64,000 nt of DNA from the NCBI GenBank assembly GCA_963556195.1, contig OY744532.1, positions 79,069,734-79,133,733 of the forward strand. The letters are read 5' to 3'. This DNA comes from Sepiola atlantica (taxonomy: Eukaryota > Mollusca > Cephalopoda > Sepiida > Sepiolidae). Within the stretch, counting starts at the first letter, position 1; each line of letters opens with the position of its first letter. Below are positions 10,666 through 23,975 of this stretch, in pieces. The notes below the pieces were generated by a model. It did not search any database and was not told the origin of the DNA. It was given only the letters and a program-made list of their open reading frames with translations. The position numbers were made by a program, and so were the translations under genes.

Positions 10666-10696
10666 AAATCCCGAGCAACGTCGGTTTTTTTTCTAG
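10666..10696 (+). mobile_element. Helitron 3' terminus
   Basis: A short hairpin CCGAGCAACGTCGG followed by a T-run and TTCTAG, then host T. A terminal hairpin about 10 bp before CTRR and insertion 5' of T are the hallmarks of Helitron ends. Related ends occur at 14877, 39167 and 46073. The 5' end was not located. Confidence 0.5.
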
Positions 10697-10999
10697 TAAA
10701 TAAATACAAGAAAAACTGTTATTTATTTTTGTTATGGCATCCATAGATTGTATTCGATCCCAACGGGAGAACTGGATCCGATCATTGAGATCGAAAGTCC
10801 CTTGAAAGCCGTATCTCTTCCCTCGGATAGCATATGGTGGTGAGGGTGATGGGGGAAAAGCCTCGATTTGATCACATTATTCCCATCAGCATCACGAAGT
10901 GTTCCAATTGGGAACGAGGTTTCTTCGTGCATGCTCGATATTTATCTCTCCACTGCGATTATTCTACTGCGTTTTGTGACAGGCCGTTCTGTATTGAGG

Positions 11000-12600
11000 T
11001 CAACATTCTTTCATAGAGAAAAGAAATAAGAACAATATGGCCATCAAATATATCGGCGTGTCTCCCCCAAAACCTTTTATGTTTTGTATAATGCACTATG
11101 ACAGTTTGATAAAATAATGGGTAACCATAAACTATGTTATAATGCCTGACAGACTTTTCCTTTGACTGACAGCAGGAATACTCGTTAGTAATGGTAGAAG
11201 TTCCTTAGATTCATCCCATCAACTTCAATACTCCGGGGTTACTTCACCCCAAAATCAGACCAGCAGAATCTTGACCATTGTTGAGGTGGCTTGTTCTGTC
11301 AGGGTGAGGTATGAGGAAGTCCACCATCCCAGGCTTTACCTTCTCACCCTTTTTCTGCTTCTCTTTGGAGCAATGCTATTTGGTATATTTGTGTAGCTGT
11401 TCGTGTGCACCTGTCTTTATTCTTTGCGAGTTTATTTTTTGAAGAAAAGAGAAACAAATTCTAGAGAACAAAAAGAACACATAACACGTAACGGAAGATT
11501 TTTTAATTAAAATATTTTTAGTAATGTTTGAATTGAATTGTGCATTTATTCTCTTTTTCTTTCCCACATTCTGATTTTTCACTGAGATGCCCATGGAGAC
11601 ATTAATAAACAGATGTTTATTCAATTCGATTTCTTGCTTCCTTTTGTTTACAAAGAGTTTCATTAATTTTAGTTGTCTAAGATTTTATTTCTTTTTATTG
11701 CTTTCTTTTTTTCTTCTACTTTTTTCTTCTACTTTTTTTCTACTTCTTCTTCTTTCTTCTTCCTCTTCTTCTTCTTCTTCTTATCTTCGTACCCCCTCAT
11801 ACGCTTAATACTACTATAGTTGTAATATAATATCTTATACTGTCTTTTCTTATATGAACTTACGGTATATACAGTGTGCATTGCAGCTACAGGCATCTTG
11901 TTTCTGACGGTAGTATTATCTCACTAATATATGCCTCTCCCGATTACAATAAACCTTTCCGTTTTTCCGCATATTAACCTGTTGATTTTTTTCTATCCAC
12001 TCGGTAACAAGCTGTATATTGTACCCTTTTATCAAAGACATAACAAGTTTTTTGTATCCCTCATATCAAGTATTTTATATAAGAACGCAAGAAAATAAAT
12101 CTGCTACAATCGGTGACCCAAACTGATTGTGCGGTGATAATACAACTTTAATAAACTTGTACTTAACCATTGTGACATCTAAATCTTACTATAATAATTT
12201 CTATCTATAGTATCGAGGCTTACATTAGAGGTCTTATATACATGAAGCGAAAAAATCCACCTCACACTGAGAAGACAAATACTTGTACTCTTATATGTTA
12301 AAATTATTATCATACCCATTAAACATGCTTAGAAATATGTTATTGATACACAGTACAACAATCCAAGGAACGTAGAAAGAAAATGGATTCTATTAAAATA
12401 CTCCAGTTGATTATCTCCCAAACTCTGCATTAGTAAAACAATCAGGAGTTATACTTGATTCACGAAAACCTTAAAATTACAACACAAGCTGCAAAACAGA
12501 AAAACACCGTTCTAACGTCACATAAATATACACAGATGTATAAAAGGATAAAGATCAAAGAATAAGTGCTAGTATCTGTGTCAATAAAAAACTACACAAT
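11000..12600. other. No supported gene
   Basis: AT-rich sequence with a CTT-rich run (11690-11785). A weak resemblance to the middle of the U2-headed SINE (AGTCCACCATCCCAGGCTTT) lies near 11318-11340. No RNA gene or domain was recognised. Confidence 0.4.
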
Positions 12601-12639
12601 GAGACGTCAATCTCTAAACTGTGCTTTTTTTTAACCAAG

Positions 12640-12930
12640 CCACAATATTTGCCGAGGAAAGCCCAGATATCAAGAAGTACTACATAGGTATGACATCCCT
12701 AAATTTTAAAACCAGATATTACGACCATAAAAGCACATTCAATAACAAAAAACGCCGAATAAAACTGTACTATCCACCGATTACTGGAAACTCAAGGAAA
12801 GTGGACGCTCACCAATAATCGAGTGGAAAATGGTACGACAGGCCAGTACATGTAGAAATTTAGACGACCCGTGTAGATTATGTCTGAATGAGAAGTCTGA
12901 AATTCCAACCTTTAAACCCTTTTAAAATAA
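12640..12930 (+). pseudogene. GIY-YIG endonuclease relic of a retroelement
   Basis: 12621-12818 encodes KKYYIGMTSLNFKTRYYDHK followed by STFNNKKRR, matching a GIY-YIG domain of retroelement type. After a frame change the sequence continues with IEWKMV and CRLCLNEKSEI, the Cys motif usually found downstream of this domain. RT sequence upstream is not recognisable. It could derive from a Penelope-like or other GIY-YIG retroelement; it is inactive through frame breaks. Confidence 0.55.
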
Positions 12931-13357
12931 CCTATTAAACCGTAGAAGGGAAATAGCAAACAATAACAGAATAAATTTTACTTCATGATAACAATACATA
13001 ATATAAATAATAATAATAATAATAATAACAAAATAACTAAATATATAAAAAAATCTAAAATAAACCAGCATCTAAAATAAAAAAAATAGACATACAAATA
13101 TTCCAAGAACGCACGTGTTAAAATAAGGTCACCTTTTAATTCGACACATTCACGAAACTAACAAAAACAAATATCAAGTAAAAGTCAGCCTTACTTTTGT
13201 TTGTGAGAAGCCCTGCAATGTAAATATTACCCAGTGTGAGGGAATAACAATGAATCTGATGGGTTAGCTAGCCAGATTAAACACTACGTGGATACATAAA
13301 AAAACTCAGTAACACGAATTCCATGCATTTAAGCCTATCGATACTTTACGTAGCTGA

Positions 13358-13533
<176 letters not shown>

Positions 13534-14254
13534 TGCGGTCAGCGTATCAGGTGTATAATCACAGTGATTAATTCATTTGAAGACGAAACAAGCACATGTC
13601 TGTGGATATGAAATGATTAATTATTAAATTATAATTATCGGACCATTCTGTTTAGGAATAATTGATTGTTTCGCTTAAAGCCCTAATGCAAACGTTCCGT
13701 CATTTGGTTGAATCCTCTTAGAGTCAATTGAATAGTACTGATAAATTCGCGCAGCTGATCGGTTTGCCGAATGGGTATAGATGTTCGGCTATCGGTCCAA
13801 AAGTCTAAGGTGGATCAGTTGTATAGCATTCCTGTCATGCAAAAGTAAGCGAGTAAAAACGCATCCTTTTCCTCCGTACGAAACAATTTTAAGTGATGTA
13901 AGCGAATAGTATACCAGCAATCACCTGACACTTTCATCGCCGCCTCACATGAAAAGAAAGCATCCCCTCTATAATAAGAAGTTAACGGTAAGTGTTATTC
14001 GGGCCATCCGAAATTATAAAAATAATTTATATGTGAAATATTTCATTACAGGCGTAATTCTATAATTTTATATGAATATTAATAGTTTACTAACATATCT
14101 AGATAAATAGCGAGTGCGAACAATGGTGAAACATAACATTTTCTCGTCAATTTTCACGTACGTTTATATTTGTAACAAATAAATAATAATAAAAATGAAA
14201 CCGATTTTTTGGAATATTTTCACACGATTTAACTATTATTTTTATTAATAATAA

Positions 14255-14978
<724 letters not shown>

Positions 14979-15099
14979 GTGATGATGCTGCTGCTGCTGC
15001 TGCTGATGATGATGATGGGCTAAGGCATTTTGCGTTCGTATGTACGTTATCGCTTTTCACAAACAGAAATAATAATGTTATCGTCCGATCAGCAAAGTG

Positions 15100-15880
15100 A
15101 TTGGTGATTAATCTGATGCCGTTAAGGTAAAAAAAATGACTTTACCAATTTTAAAATAAACTGTCTCCCAAATCAAATTATGTCGTCCTGTCGACTAAAT
15201 AAAACAATTATTTTACGGGATAATAGTATTTGCCTTGACAAAAAGTTATTATTTCAGAAAGAAATATTATTATTAACAGCAAATTATACAGATTGATGTA
15301 GAAAGCACTAGAAAATGTTCATGTGGTCTAGATAGATTTTATTTATGCTGTTAAATATTTAAATATATTGTAAAAGCTGAAAGTTTTAAAATTAGATACT
15401 AAAATAAAATGTTATTTTTAGGTAAGTATTCACTCCATGGCATTTTTCGAATCGTGACTTTCTGTTCTATTATATAAGTATTAATTGAAATGAAACTACA
15501 ATTTCTTGTCTCGCCCGTGAGTGTTCGCTGCATGCACACTTAAAAGCGTGAATTAACTTTCTATAAACTATTAGAAAATACGAAATCAAAAACAAAAATT
15601 ACGTTTTTCATGTCTGTATAACTTTCTTTTCTATATGATACATTTATCAAAGACTGAAAACAAAATGTACTTTTTGGTTCTCGATGTTAATCGGAAAATT
15701 ATGTTCATGTCTTTGACTATACACCCAGAAAAACTGATCAGGCCAGATTAAAAATAAATCTGTTTTATTCCTCAAGTGACTAAATAGTATGTTTACTGCC
15801 AATATTCAAACCTTTATTAGGAACGGCAAACTTTAACAACACATGATTTATAAAAAAAAAACTCATTAGAATTAAATTAT
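15100..15880. other. No recognised feature
   Basis: AT-rich, non-tandem sequence. No long open frame, RNA gene or repeat copy was recognised. Confidence 0.5.
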
Positions 15881-15883
15881 CTA

Positions 15884-16143
15884 CCTAACTAGTAATGTTT
15901 TAACGTTTATGAAACTTTTTATTTGACATATTAAAATATGTCTATAAAATGTGTCTTTTCGACACTCGACAGGTAATGGCTGCTAAGATATGTAGGCATG
16001 TTGTGGCTTTGGGTAAGGGTTTTGCATTTTGTGGCCACCATTAAAAGTCGAGTGTCGAGAAGACATATTTTATGGAAGAAAAACTTTGACATAAAAACTG
16101 TTATAAACGTTAAAACTTGACTAGTAAGGTCGATAATTTCCTT
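15884..16143. mobile_element. Inverted-repeat element (MITE-like)
   Basis: The arms pair imperfectly from TAACTAGTAATGTTTTAACG on the left to CGTTAAAACTTGACTAGTAA on the right. The strongest inner match is GACACTCGAC / GTCGAGTGTC with ATGTGTCTT/AAGACATAT. Arms are about 95 bp with a ~70-bp centre. Confidence 0.7.
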
Positions 16144-16144
16144 C

Positions 16145-16930
16145 ATAATGCGTTTGATATCGATTATTGTTTATTTATTTTGGTTTACGAGTTATTGGGT
16201 GTTAACTATTCTGGATATTTATCCGTTTCTCATTAGAACTTCATTAAAAGATCCACTAAAAGTTGAGATTAATGGTAGTTTAGTGAGATAAAACTGTTGA
16301 CCCAGATGATCAAGAAGCTTCCCTAACTTCTATTTGTTTCATAAGAAGATAAAAAAAGTGTCCCTCTACCTACAATGGGTAAAGTTTTCAAATTTTCAAA
16401 ATTGTGTATGAAGTTATATAACAAGCATAAAACCGACTGGGCTATACATTTCTGAAAAGACAAAAACAAACTTTGGTGTGTACCTCGGGAACCTTAAATA
16501 GTGAAAATATCATATTTTAAAAATATTTAAAATTTCCATCATTAGTTTGGACTCAAAATCCCAAATAATTTAAGAATAATCGTATTTTATCAGATGTACT
16601 GTTTAGCAAGGAAACAAGCCGACTTTGTTTCATCGGAGAATTGAACAATGTTTCCAAATTGGGAACAACTGCATGTTCTAAGAAAAGTATACGGACATAA
16701 AAGAAGTAAATAAACACTACCAAAAATATTCATACATGTTTAAAGTTTATGTTTCTATCGCCGACGGTCAGAACTCGAAGTTGTACACAGCAGCAGTTTA
16801 TAGTGCATTCTAGTTGACTTGTTTTATGTTTCAGATATCATGGGACTTATATATCAGTAGTAAAGTATGGTACATACATAATAAGCATTATAATTCTTAG
16901 ACAAACCGCGATTCCACTTTCTACTCTTTA
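16145..16930. other. No recognised feature
   Basis: AT-rich sequence without long open frames or identified repeat copies. Confidence 0.4.
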
Positions 16931-16934
16931 GCTA

Positions 16935-17475
16935 TGGATTGCCCAGTTCATAAGAGAGGAAAGTAATCTATATTACCTCAACTAGGTCCACCAGGACCGT
17001 CTGACGATAAACTTGATTATTAATGTTTATTTACCTCCTCTCCAGGAGGTTAGACACACTCCCAGTTTTATCTTACTCCCACAAGGTATGATGTGACCCA
17101 AGGTCAGGTCGTGAAAATGGGACTTGAAAAGCCAGCGCCCGAGAAAGTGATAACTCTGGCCATTAAAATTGCCTGGGCAGCCCCGTCGGCATTCCCCGGT
17201 AGGGGCGCCTCAGGCAGTAAGCAATAAACTTACTCCTCCCCAAAGAGGGGAGGCAAAGCCTGGGAGGGTGGACCTCCTAGAACTGCACAGGACAAACCCA
17301 CAGACCGGCGGAATCAAACCTCGAGGACAAGACGACACCGGTCTATAGGGTGCAGCATCAATCGGAACAGATACTACACTTTCTTCCTAGCCAATTAATG
17401 ATAACACAGGCGTCCATCTACTTATTTCATATCTGTGTAAATAAGAACATTCATTAGTTTTCCCCCTTTTGGTTG
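16935..17475. repeat. Dispersed repeat interrupted by the U2-headed SINE
   Basis: 16940-17018 joined to 17401-17470 matches 20715-20860: CTAGGTCCACCAGGAC against CTAGGTCCATCAGGAC, then TTATTTCATATCTGTGTA on the far side. It provides the empty-site comparison for the SINE insertion. Confidence 0.75.
17026..17393 (-). mobile_element. U2-snRNA-headed SINE, copy D, with 7-bp target duplication
   Basis: Read on the minus strand it begins at a diverged U2 head, with GTGTAGTATCTGTTCC intact, continues through the family body (CCTGAGGCGCCCCTACCGGG; GACGGGGCTGCCCAGGCAAT) and ends near CTCCTGGAGAGGAGGTAAA. ATTAATG occurs at 17019-17025 and 17394-17400, and the two flanks rejoin into a repeat that is uninterrupted at 20735-20860. 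This fixes the element's limits. Confidence 0.85.
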
Positions 17476-17724
17476 TGTGCATGATACAGGGACTACTCAT
17501 TATGGAAAAGAACTCTGGTTTTTCCCAAACGTGCTGAAAATGCTTCCATAAATCGATAACAATCCAAGCTTTCAAAACTATAGAACATTCCGTCGTAGAT
17601 TCCGGGAATATTATGATTAATGTATGTTTATGTTTTACACATTGTTGACTGAAAAATGTTCTTCACACCGAAATTGTCATTTTAAAAGAAAGATCTACAT
17701 GGTTAGTTGATCAATTGTTGATTA

Positions 17725-18350
17725 TATTATTCAAGTAGCAGTGATCGCAAGGGGAGATAACTCATGCTATACTTATTCAAGTAGTTGTGATCGCCAAGGG
17801 AATTAATTCATGTTTTACTGATTCAAGTAGTAGTTATCGTAAAAAGAGATAACTCACGTTTTCCTTATTCAAGTAGTAGTAATCACAAGCGGAGATAGAT
17901 CATGATTTAGTTATTCAAGTAGTAGTAATCGCAAGGAGAGATAACTCACGTTTTATTTTTTTTTACGTAGTATTGATCGCAAAGGGAGAACTCATGCTGT
18001 ACTTATTCAATTAATAGTGATCGCAAAGGGAGAACTCATGCTTTACTTATCCAAGTAGTAGTAATCAAAAGTGGAGTCAACGTATGCCTTACTTATTAAA
18101 GTAGTATTGATCACAAGAGAATACAACTCATAACTTACTTATTAAAGTAGTAGTGATCGCAAGTCGATACAACTCATGCTTTATTTATTCAAGTAGCAGG
18201 AATCTCAAGGGGAGATAACTATGTTGTACTTATTCAAGTAGTAGTGATCGCAAAGGGGAGTAAACTCATGTTGTGTTTATTCAAGAAGTAGGGATCGCAA
18301 GGGGAGATAACTCATGCTTAACTTATTCAAGTAGTAGTGATCGGAATGGG
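17725..18350. repeat. ~46-bp minisatellite, about 13 diverged units
   Basis: The unit contains TTATTCAAGTAGTAGTGATC, GCAAGGGGAGATAACTCATG and a CTTTA end. Units vary by substitutions and small indels. No coding frame persists. Confidence 0.9.
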
Positions 18351-18614
18351 TACACAAAAGATCATTTGTTTTTTTCGTAAGTATTCGAGCAATGTAATTT
18401 TAATAACATGGCACTCGTTTACATAATTGCATCACAATTTTATCATCTCTTATACCTCATATCTGGCATGATAATGACTCATTCAAAGATCAGCTCTCTA
18501 TTCCAAACCCCACAGAGATCAAATTATTACTTTACTTGACGAGCAGATATTCAGATCAGACTAATACTGCACACGACCTTCAGCTATGTTACATTTTATA
18601 TATGTATATATGTA

Positions 18615-18619
<5 letters not shown>

Positions 18620-18662
<43 letters not shown>
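18620..18662. repeat. (TA)n microsatellite
   Basis: Abuts the repeat element at 18670. Confidence 0.9.
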
Positions 18663-18663
<1 letters not shown>

Positions 18664-18669
18664 TATAAT

Positions 18670-19058
18670 ATAATATAGTAACACGAAATTACATAATCAT
18701 CGATGCAATAATTTATTTTAACCTTGTGGCGCTGACAAGCATCCAAGTTTGATGATTACATTTTTGAAACTGAAAAAAGGGAAATTCACACTCAACAATT
18801 CCAATATAATTAAAGAGAGGGAGAGTGAGAACGTATCTAATACATATTTTAGGAAGAGAGGGGGAAATTTGAAGCATATTTTATCTATAATTTTATAGGG
18901 GGATTACATGATTTATGACGGAGAGGGAAGAAATAGCCATGTTTATAAAAAGACATTGGGAAATTGTAAAGGGGCAGGGAGGGTATTCAATGTCTCTCAA
19001 GTACATTGAGCGTTCATACCCGGATTTCACCTTGAATTAATTTCATTATAACACAATA

Positions 19059-19060
<2 letters not shown>
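18670..19060. repeat. Dispersed repeat, family C copy 1
   Basis: Starts ACACGAAATTACATAATCAT with GTGCAATAATTTATTT-like sequence and ends near CATACCCGGATTTCACCTTG and AATTTCATTATAAC. Both landmarks recur at 47920-48150. It lies between two (TA)n tracts (18620-18662 and 19061-19123). A degenerate hammerhead-like core is visible on the minus strand near 18750-18725. Confidence 0.6.

Positions 19061-19123
<63 letters not shown>
19061..19123. repeat. (TA)n microsatellite
   Basis: Directly follows family C copy 1. Confidence 0.95.
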
Positions 19124-19125
<2 letters not shown>

Positions 19126-19222
19126 AATGGAAGGTTCACACTTTCAAAACGTTGATGTATTTGTATGTAATGATTTTTTTTGAAGCCAACTAAAAAACGA
19201 TAAGAATCTTTTTTTATATCAA

Positions 19223-19556
19223 AATAAGCATTTATTTATTTTAATGCCTTGAGACTTTCGGTGAATAGAATCACTCTTTTCAAATATGAGAAGGCATTTG
19301 ACACCTTTTTTTTCTTTTTTTTCTTTTTAATCGTTCTGGTCCGATCCATATCGTCACAGGCGAGTAGGATTCCGCGTGGTCTGGTATTCACGATTGAGGT
19401 TTTTAAGTGTCTAGTATTGTGTATGACAACGCCTGTGACAATATGGATCGGACAAGAAAGATTAAATAGAGAAAAAAAGGTTTACAATGCCTATTTACTT
19501 TTAGAAAAAGGTGATTCTATTCACCGAAAGTCCCCAGACATTAAAATAAATAAATG

Positions 19557-19557
<1 letters not shown>
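19223..19557. mobile_element. ~335-bp inverted-repeat element
   Basis: Outer arms: CATTTATTTATTTTAATGCC with CTTTCGGTGAATAGAATCAC against their inverse near 19507-19556. Inner arms: GGTCCGATCCATATCGTCAC against GTGACAATATGGATCGGAC. A poly-T interruption lies in the left arm. It is followed at once by (TA)n. The 130-codon plus frame across it is a by-product of the palindrome. Confidence 0.8.
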
Positions 19558-19643
<86 letters not shown>

Positions 19644-19683
19644 AAAATTCTTAACGTTGGTCTTTGGCTTCCCAAAAAATCAT

Positions 19684-19723
<40 letters not shown>
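19558..19723. repeat. Two (TA)n microsatellites
   Basis: Tracts 19558-19640 and 19687-19723 separated by about 45 bp of unique sequence. Confidence 0.95.
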
Positions 19724-19728
<5 letters not shown>

Positions 19729-20149
19729 TAATACGTAGAGAAAAATGAGTTTGGTGTTCAGTGTAGATATGTCAATTTCCGTGTAATTATGTATGATAGA
19801 TATGGTATGAAGTTCTGGATAAAACTGTGGTCTCATCTACCGGAAGTGGATGCGATTACTTAATTTAATAACGTTAAATAGGATTTGAAATTTTATTACA
19901 GTTTTTAAGAGTTCTTTCGTGAATGCACAAGTTGTAATGCTATGTCCTGATTCATATAGGCGCGCAGACATCTACAGAATAAAAAGCAACTTTTGGCTAA
20001 GGATATGTTATATGCTTAGTTAGTAAAATTAAAATCTAATAACAATTTGAACTGTTTTCGTCGTCTTTACTCAATATGTTCCAGATATCCTTCTCGAATA
20101 AAACAATCAAAAGATGATATATTGAACTCTGGCTTACAGGATAGATAGG

Positions 20150-20335
20150 CAAACAATATCCATAGCCATCATCGGGATGGTTATATAACAATCATTCATA
20201 TGTGTTACACATATCTGCTTCCATCTTGGACTGTCACCAGTCGGAAGCAGATATGTGTAACATGTTTGAATGATTGTTATATAACCTACCGATGAAGGCT
20301 ATGGATATTGTTTACCTATCTATTCTATACGGAAG
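20150..20335. mobile_element. Inverted-repeat element with ~80-bp arms
   Basis: AAACAATATCCATAGCC and GGTTATATAACAATCATTCA on the left pair with their inverse on the right, up to GGAAGCAGATATGTGTAACA, around a ~20-nt centre (ATCTTGGACTGTCACCAGTC). A smaller hairpin follows at 20349-20418 (CCATTAGTATAAACT / AGTTTATACTAATGG). Confidence 0.8.
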
Positions 20336-20459
20336 AGTTGAATAATGTCCATTAGTATAAACTACGGATAGCAAAAATAAAAGATTGAAACAACAATAGT
20401 TTATACTAATGGGCATGCTGTATGTTTCAGATATCATTATATATCGTAAATATAAATAG

Positions 20460-20860
20460 GGAGATGAGAGTTGCTAAATGGTTAATGAGAATAACTGACA
20501 ACCTAGATGTGCCAAGTTCGAATCCAATTCGTTCCACAGAAACACTTTCACTTAGAATGTTGGCAACCTTCATGTGGTCTCTCCCGTAAGTACCAAGTGT
20601 CTTTCTAGAAAGAATTCTAACTAGAAAGATATCGGGGAAACCAATGCCAACAATAGAATCATCTGATTCATACGAAACGAATGAACGACTGTAAATCCAG
20701 AGATGGTTCATCTCATCAGAGAGGGAAAATAATAAATATTATCCCGCCTAGGTCCATCAGGACTGTCTTACGGCCAACTTTATTATTAATGATAATACAT
20801 ACCGTTATTTACTTATTTCATATCTGTGTATACAAGTAGAGTCATTTATTTTACCCTTAA
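20460..20860 (+). mobile_element. tRNA-derived SINE, family A copy 2, plus adjoining repeat
   Basis: The head is GAGTTGCTAAATGGTTAATG (A-box region) with GTGCCAAGTTCGAATCCAAT (B box). The body to 20610 matches 4590-4735. The segment 20715-20860 is the uninterrupted version of the repeat split by the U2-headed SINE at 17 kb. Confidence 0.65.
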
Positions 20861-20904
20861 AAAACAAATGTAATCCTGTAAATTGCGCTTGGGTGGTCTT
20901 ACGC

Positions 20905-21175
20905 AAACGCGTTATGAGAACAAAAATTACACAAACGCGTTATGAGAAGAAAAATTACATTAACGCGTTATGAGAAGAAAAAATTACACTAACGCGTTAT
21001 GAGAAGAAAAATTACACAAACGCGTTATGAGAAGAAAAATTACACAAATGCGTTATTAGAAGAAAAATTACACAAACGCGTTATGAGAAGAAAAATTACA
21101 CAAACGCGTTATGAGAAGAAAAAATTACACAAACGCGTTATGAGAAGAAAAATTACACTAACGCGTCATTAGAAA
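20905..21175. repeat. 28-bp minisatellite rich in ACGCGT
   Basis: About 10 units of ACGCGTTATGAGAAGAAAAA plus TTACACAA. Nearly every unit keeps ACGCGT in an otherwise CpG-poor region. There is no CRISPR-like spacer diversity; the unit is contiguous. Confidence 0.9.
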
Positions 21176-21949
21176 AAAAGCCGATGTGTTTTATTATTTC
21201 AATAAGGAAATGAAAGCCGATAGCTCTAACGTTAATGAAAACCTTCAATGAGATTTGACTTTCCCAACGCGAATAACGAATCCAACAGAACCCCCGCCAT
21301 TTCAGACTAAAATAAAATAGCTATGACATCAAACATTTGATCGTATTTTCTTCTCTATTCCCCGAGGCTATTCCAAAAGGAAAAAAATAACCTAGATCAC
21401 GCAAGTCATGGGTGGAATATCAGTTCGTTCTTCCCCGGTTGCTCTTCCCTGATTAAACAATAGTACCACACCCATATGCTCTCTGAACGCGCTAAGTCTT
21501 TTTCAAATTTATTTACTTTTTTCTGAAAAGTTTCTTCTGTCGTTTTCTTTTGCTATTCTATCCTCTCGTGCATTGTTGCTGGTGATTGTGTTACGGCGTT
21601 CAGTTGTAATTAAATCTGTAAAGTGTATTGGAACGAGTTGAAAAATGGTTTCTGGGAAAGTGTTACCAGTTAGGCAGATAAGAAAAGGCAAAGAGACGAA
21701 GAACTATTTTTTTGGGCGATAGTTATTTTTTATCTTTCATTTCTTACTATTATTTTTTGGCATATCAATTCTTATTTCTATTCTTATTTTCAATTCTTTT
21801 CCCATTTTCTACTTTTTTCGTTCAAAGTTTTTGTTATATGACATCCATTTCTTTCTTACACTTTTCGAACCTCACACGTGATTTTTACATCTTTCTATCA
21901 CAAATTTTACTCTTAAATTATTTACCCTCTATCATTATATCTCCTTGTC

Positions 21950-23975
21950 TATTCTTACATTTTTCTTTTTACATCATATGTTCTTCACAGTGCTTAAATA
22001 TTTCTTTTTGTTTCATGTTCTCTTCTATTCTTAGATCTTTCTTTGTTTTAATATATGTTCTTTTCAATTCTTACATCTTTATGTATTTTCCTTTCATGTT
22101 CTTTTTCTATTCTTAAATCTTTCTTTTCGTTTCATGTTCTTCTCTATTCTTACATCTTTCTTTCTTTTCTCTATATGTTCTTTTCTATTCTGACATCTTC
22201 ATGTATTTTTTATGTTCTTTTTCTATTCTTACCTCTTTCTGTTCGTTTCATGTTCTTCTCTATTCTTACATTTTTCTTTCTTTTCCCTATATGTTCTTTT
22301 CTATTCTGACATCTTTATGTATTTTTCTTTGATGTTCTTTTTCTATTCTTACATCTTTCTTTTCGTTTCATGTTCTTATCTATTATTACATCTTTCTTTC
22401 TTTTCCCTATATGTTCTTTTCAATTCTGACACCTTTATGTATTTTTCTTTGATGTTTTTTTTCTATTCTTACATTTTTCTTTCTTTTCTCTATATGTTCC
22501 TTTCAATTCTTACATGTTTATGTATTTTCCTTTCATGTTCTTTTTCCACTCTCACATCTTTCTTTTCGTTTTATGTTCTTCTCTATTCTTACATCTTTCT
22601 TTCTTTTCCCTATATGTTCTTTTCAATTCTTACATCTTTATGTATTTTTCTTTGATGTTCTTTTTCTATTCTTACATTTTTCTTTCTTTTCTCTATATGT
22701 TCCCTTCAATTCTTACATCTTTCTTTCTCTTCCCTATATGTTCTCTTCTATTCTTACATGTTTATGTATTTTCCTTTCATATTTTCTATTCTTACATTTT
22801 TCTTTTCGTTTAATGTTCTTCTCTATTCTTACATCTTTGTTTCTTTTCCCTATATGTTCTTTTCAATTCTTACATCTTTCCGTATATTCCTAACATGTTC
22901 TTTTTCTATTCTTACATCTTTCTTTTCTTTCCTTATATTTTCGTCTTTATTCTTACAGCTTTCCTTCTTTTCCTGTAATGTTTTTTCTATAATCACACTT
23001 TTCTTTTGTTTATTTATATGTTTTTTCTTTATTCTAATCCTTTCCTTCTTTTTTATATGTTCTTTTCTATTCTTATAGCTTTTCCTCTTTTCCTTACGTG
23101 TTCCCTTTTCTACACTCACATCTTTCTTTCTTTTCCCTATCTTTTCTACTTTTCCATCCTTTTATTTTACTGATGTTTTTATTTCTAACCTTACAACTTT
23201 CTGTTTTTACTTACAGGTCTGTTTTTATCCTTTCTTTATTTACCTCTAATTTTTATCTCAATTCTTACATCTGTCTTTTTTCGTAATGTCATGTTCTCGT
23301 ATTTACATCTTTTTTCTTTTCACTATATGTTCTTCTTTATTCTAACATTTATCTCTCTTTTTTTACATGTTCTTTTCTATTCTTGCATCTTTCTTTCATT
23401 TCATTATATGTTCTTTTCTAATCTTGCATCATTCTTTCTTTTTCTTACATGTTCTTCTCTATTCTTTCATCTTTCTTTCTTTTCTTTATATGTCCTCTTC
23501 GAATGTTACATCTTTCCCTCTTTTCTTCATATGTTCTTTTTTATTATTACATCTTTCTTTTTCTACATATATGTTTTTGTCTATTCTTACATTATTTTTC
23601 TTTTCCCCTTACATGTTTTTTTCTCTTCCTACATCTTTCTCCCTTTTCCTCATATGTTTAATTCTATTCTTATAGCGTTCCTTCTTTTTCTTTTCGATTA
23701 TTATATCTTTCTGTCTTGTATTTATATTTTCTTTTCGAATCTTATATCTTTTTGTCTTTCCTTATATTTCTTCTCTATTCTTACACATTTCCTTCTTTTC
23801 CTTACCTGGCCTTTATCTATTCTCACATTATGTTTTTCCCTTATAAGCTTTTCTCTATTCATACGTCTTTCTTTTTTTCTTATATGTTTTTTTTTCTATT
23901 CCTACAACTTGCTTTCTTTACTTATATGTTCTGTTCTATTCTTATCCCTACTTTCATTTCCTTATATTTTCATCT
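21950..23975. repeat. ~2-kb polypyrimidine minisatellite, unit ~41 bp
   Basis: Units of the type TTCTATTCTTACATCTTTCT and TTCTTTTCCCTATATG repeat dozens of times with drift. The plus strand is almost free of G. Several overlapping frames of 60-290 codons stay open on the plus strand only because of this composition. Frames dense in Phe, Leu and Ser are artefacts. Confidence 0.95.

Noticed and set aside
11280..11345. Sixth copy of the U2-headed SINE
   Set aside because: Only about 25 bp (GTCCACCATCCCAGGCTTTACC region) resembles the family body; no head or tail, so chance or an unrecognisable fragment.
17725..18350. CRISPR-like regular repeats
   Set aside because: Repeats are contiguous and diverged with no unique spacers; the setting is eukaryotic. 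The same applies to 20905-21175.
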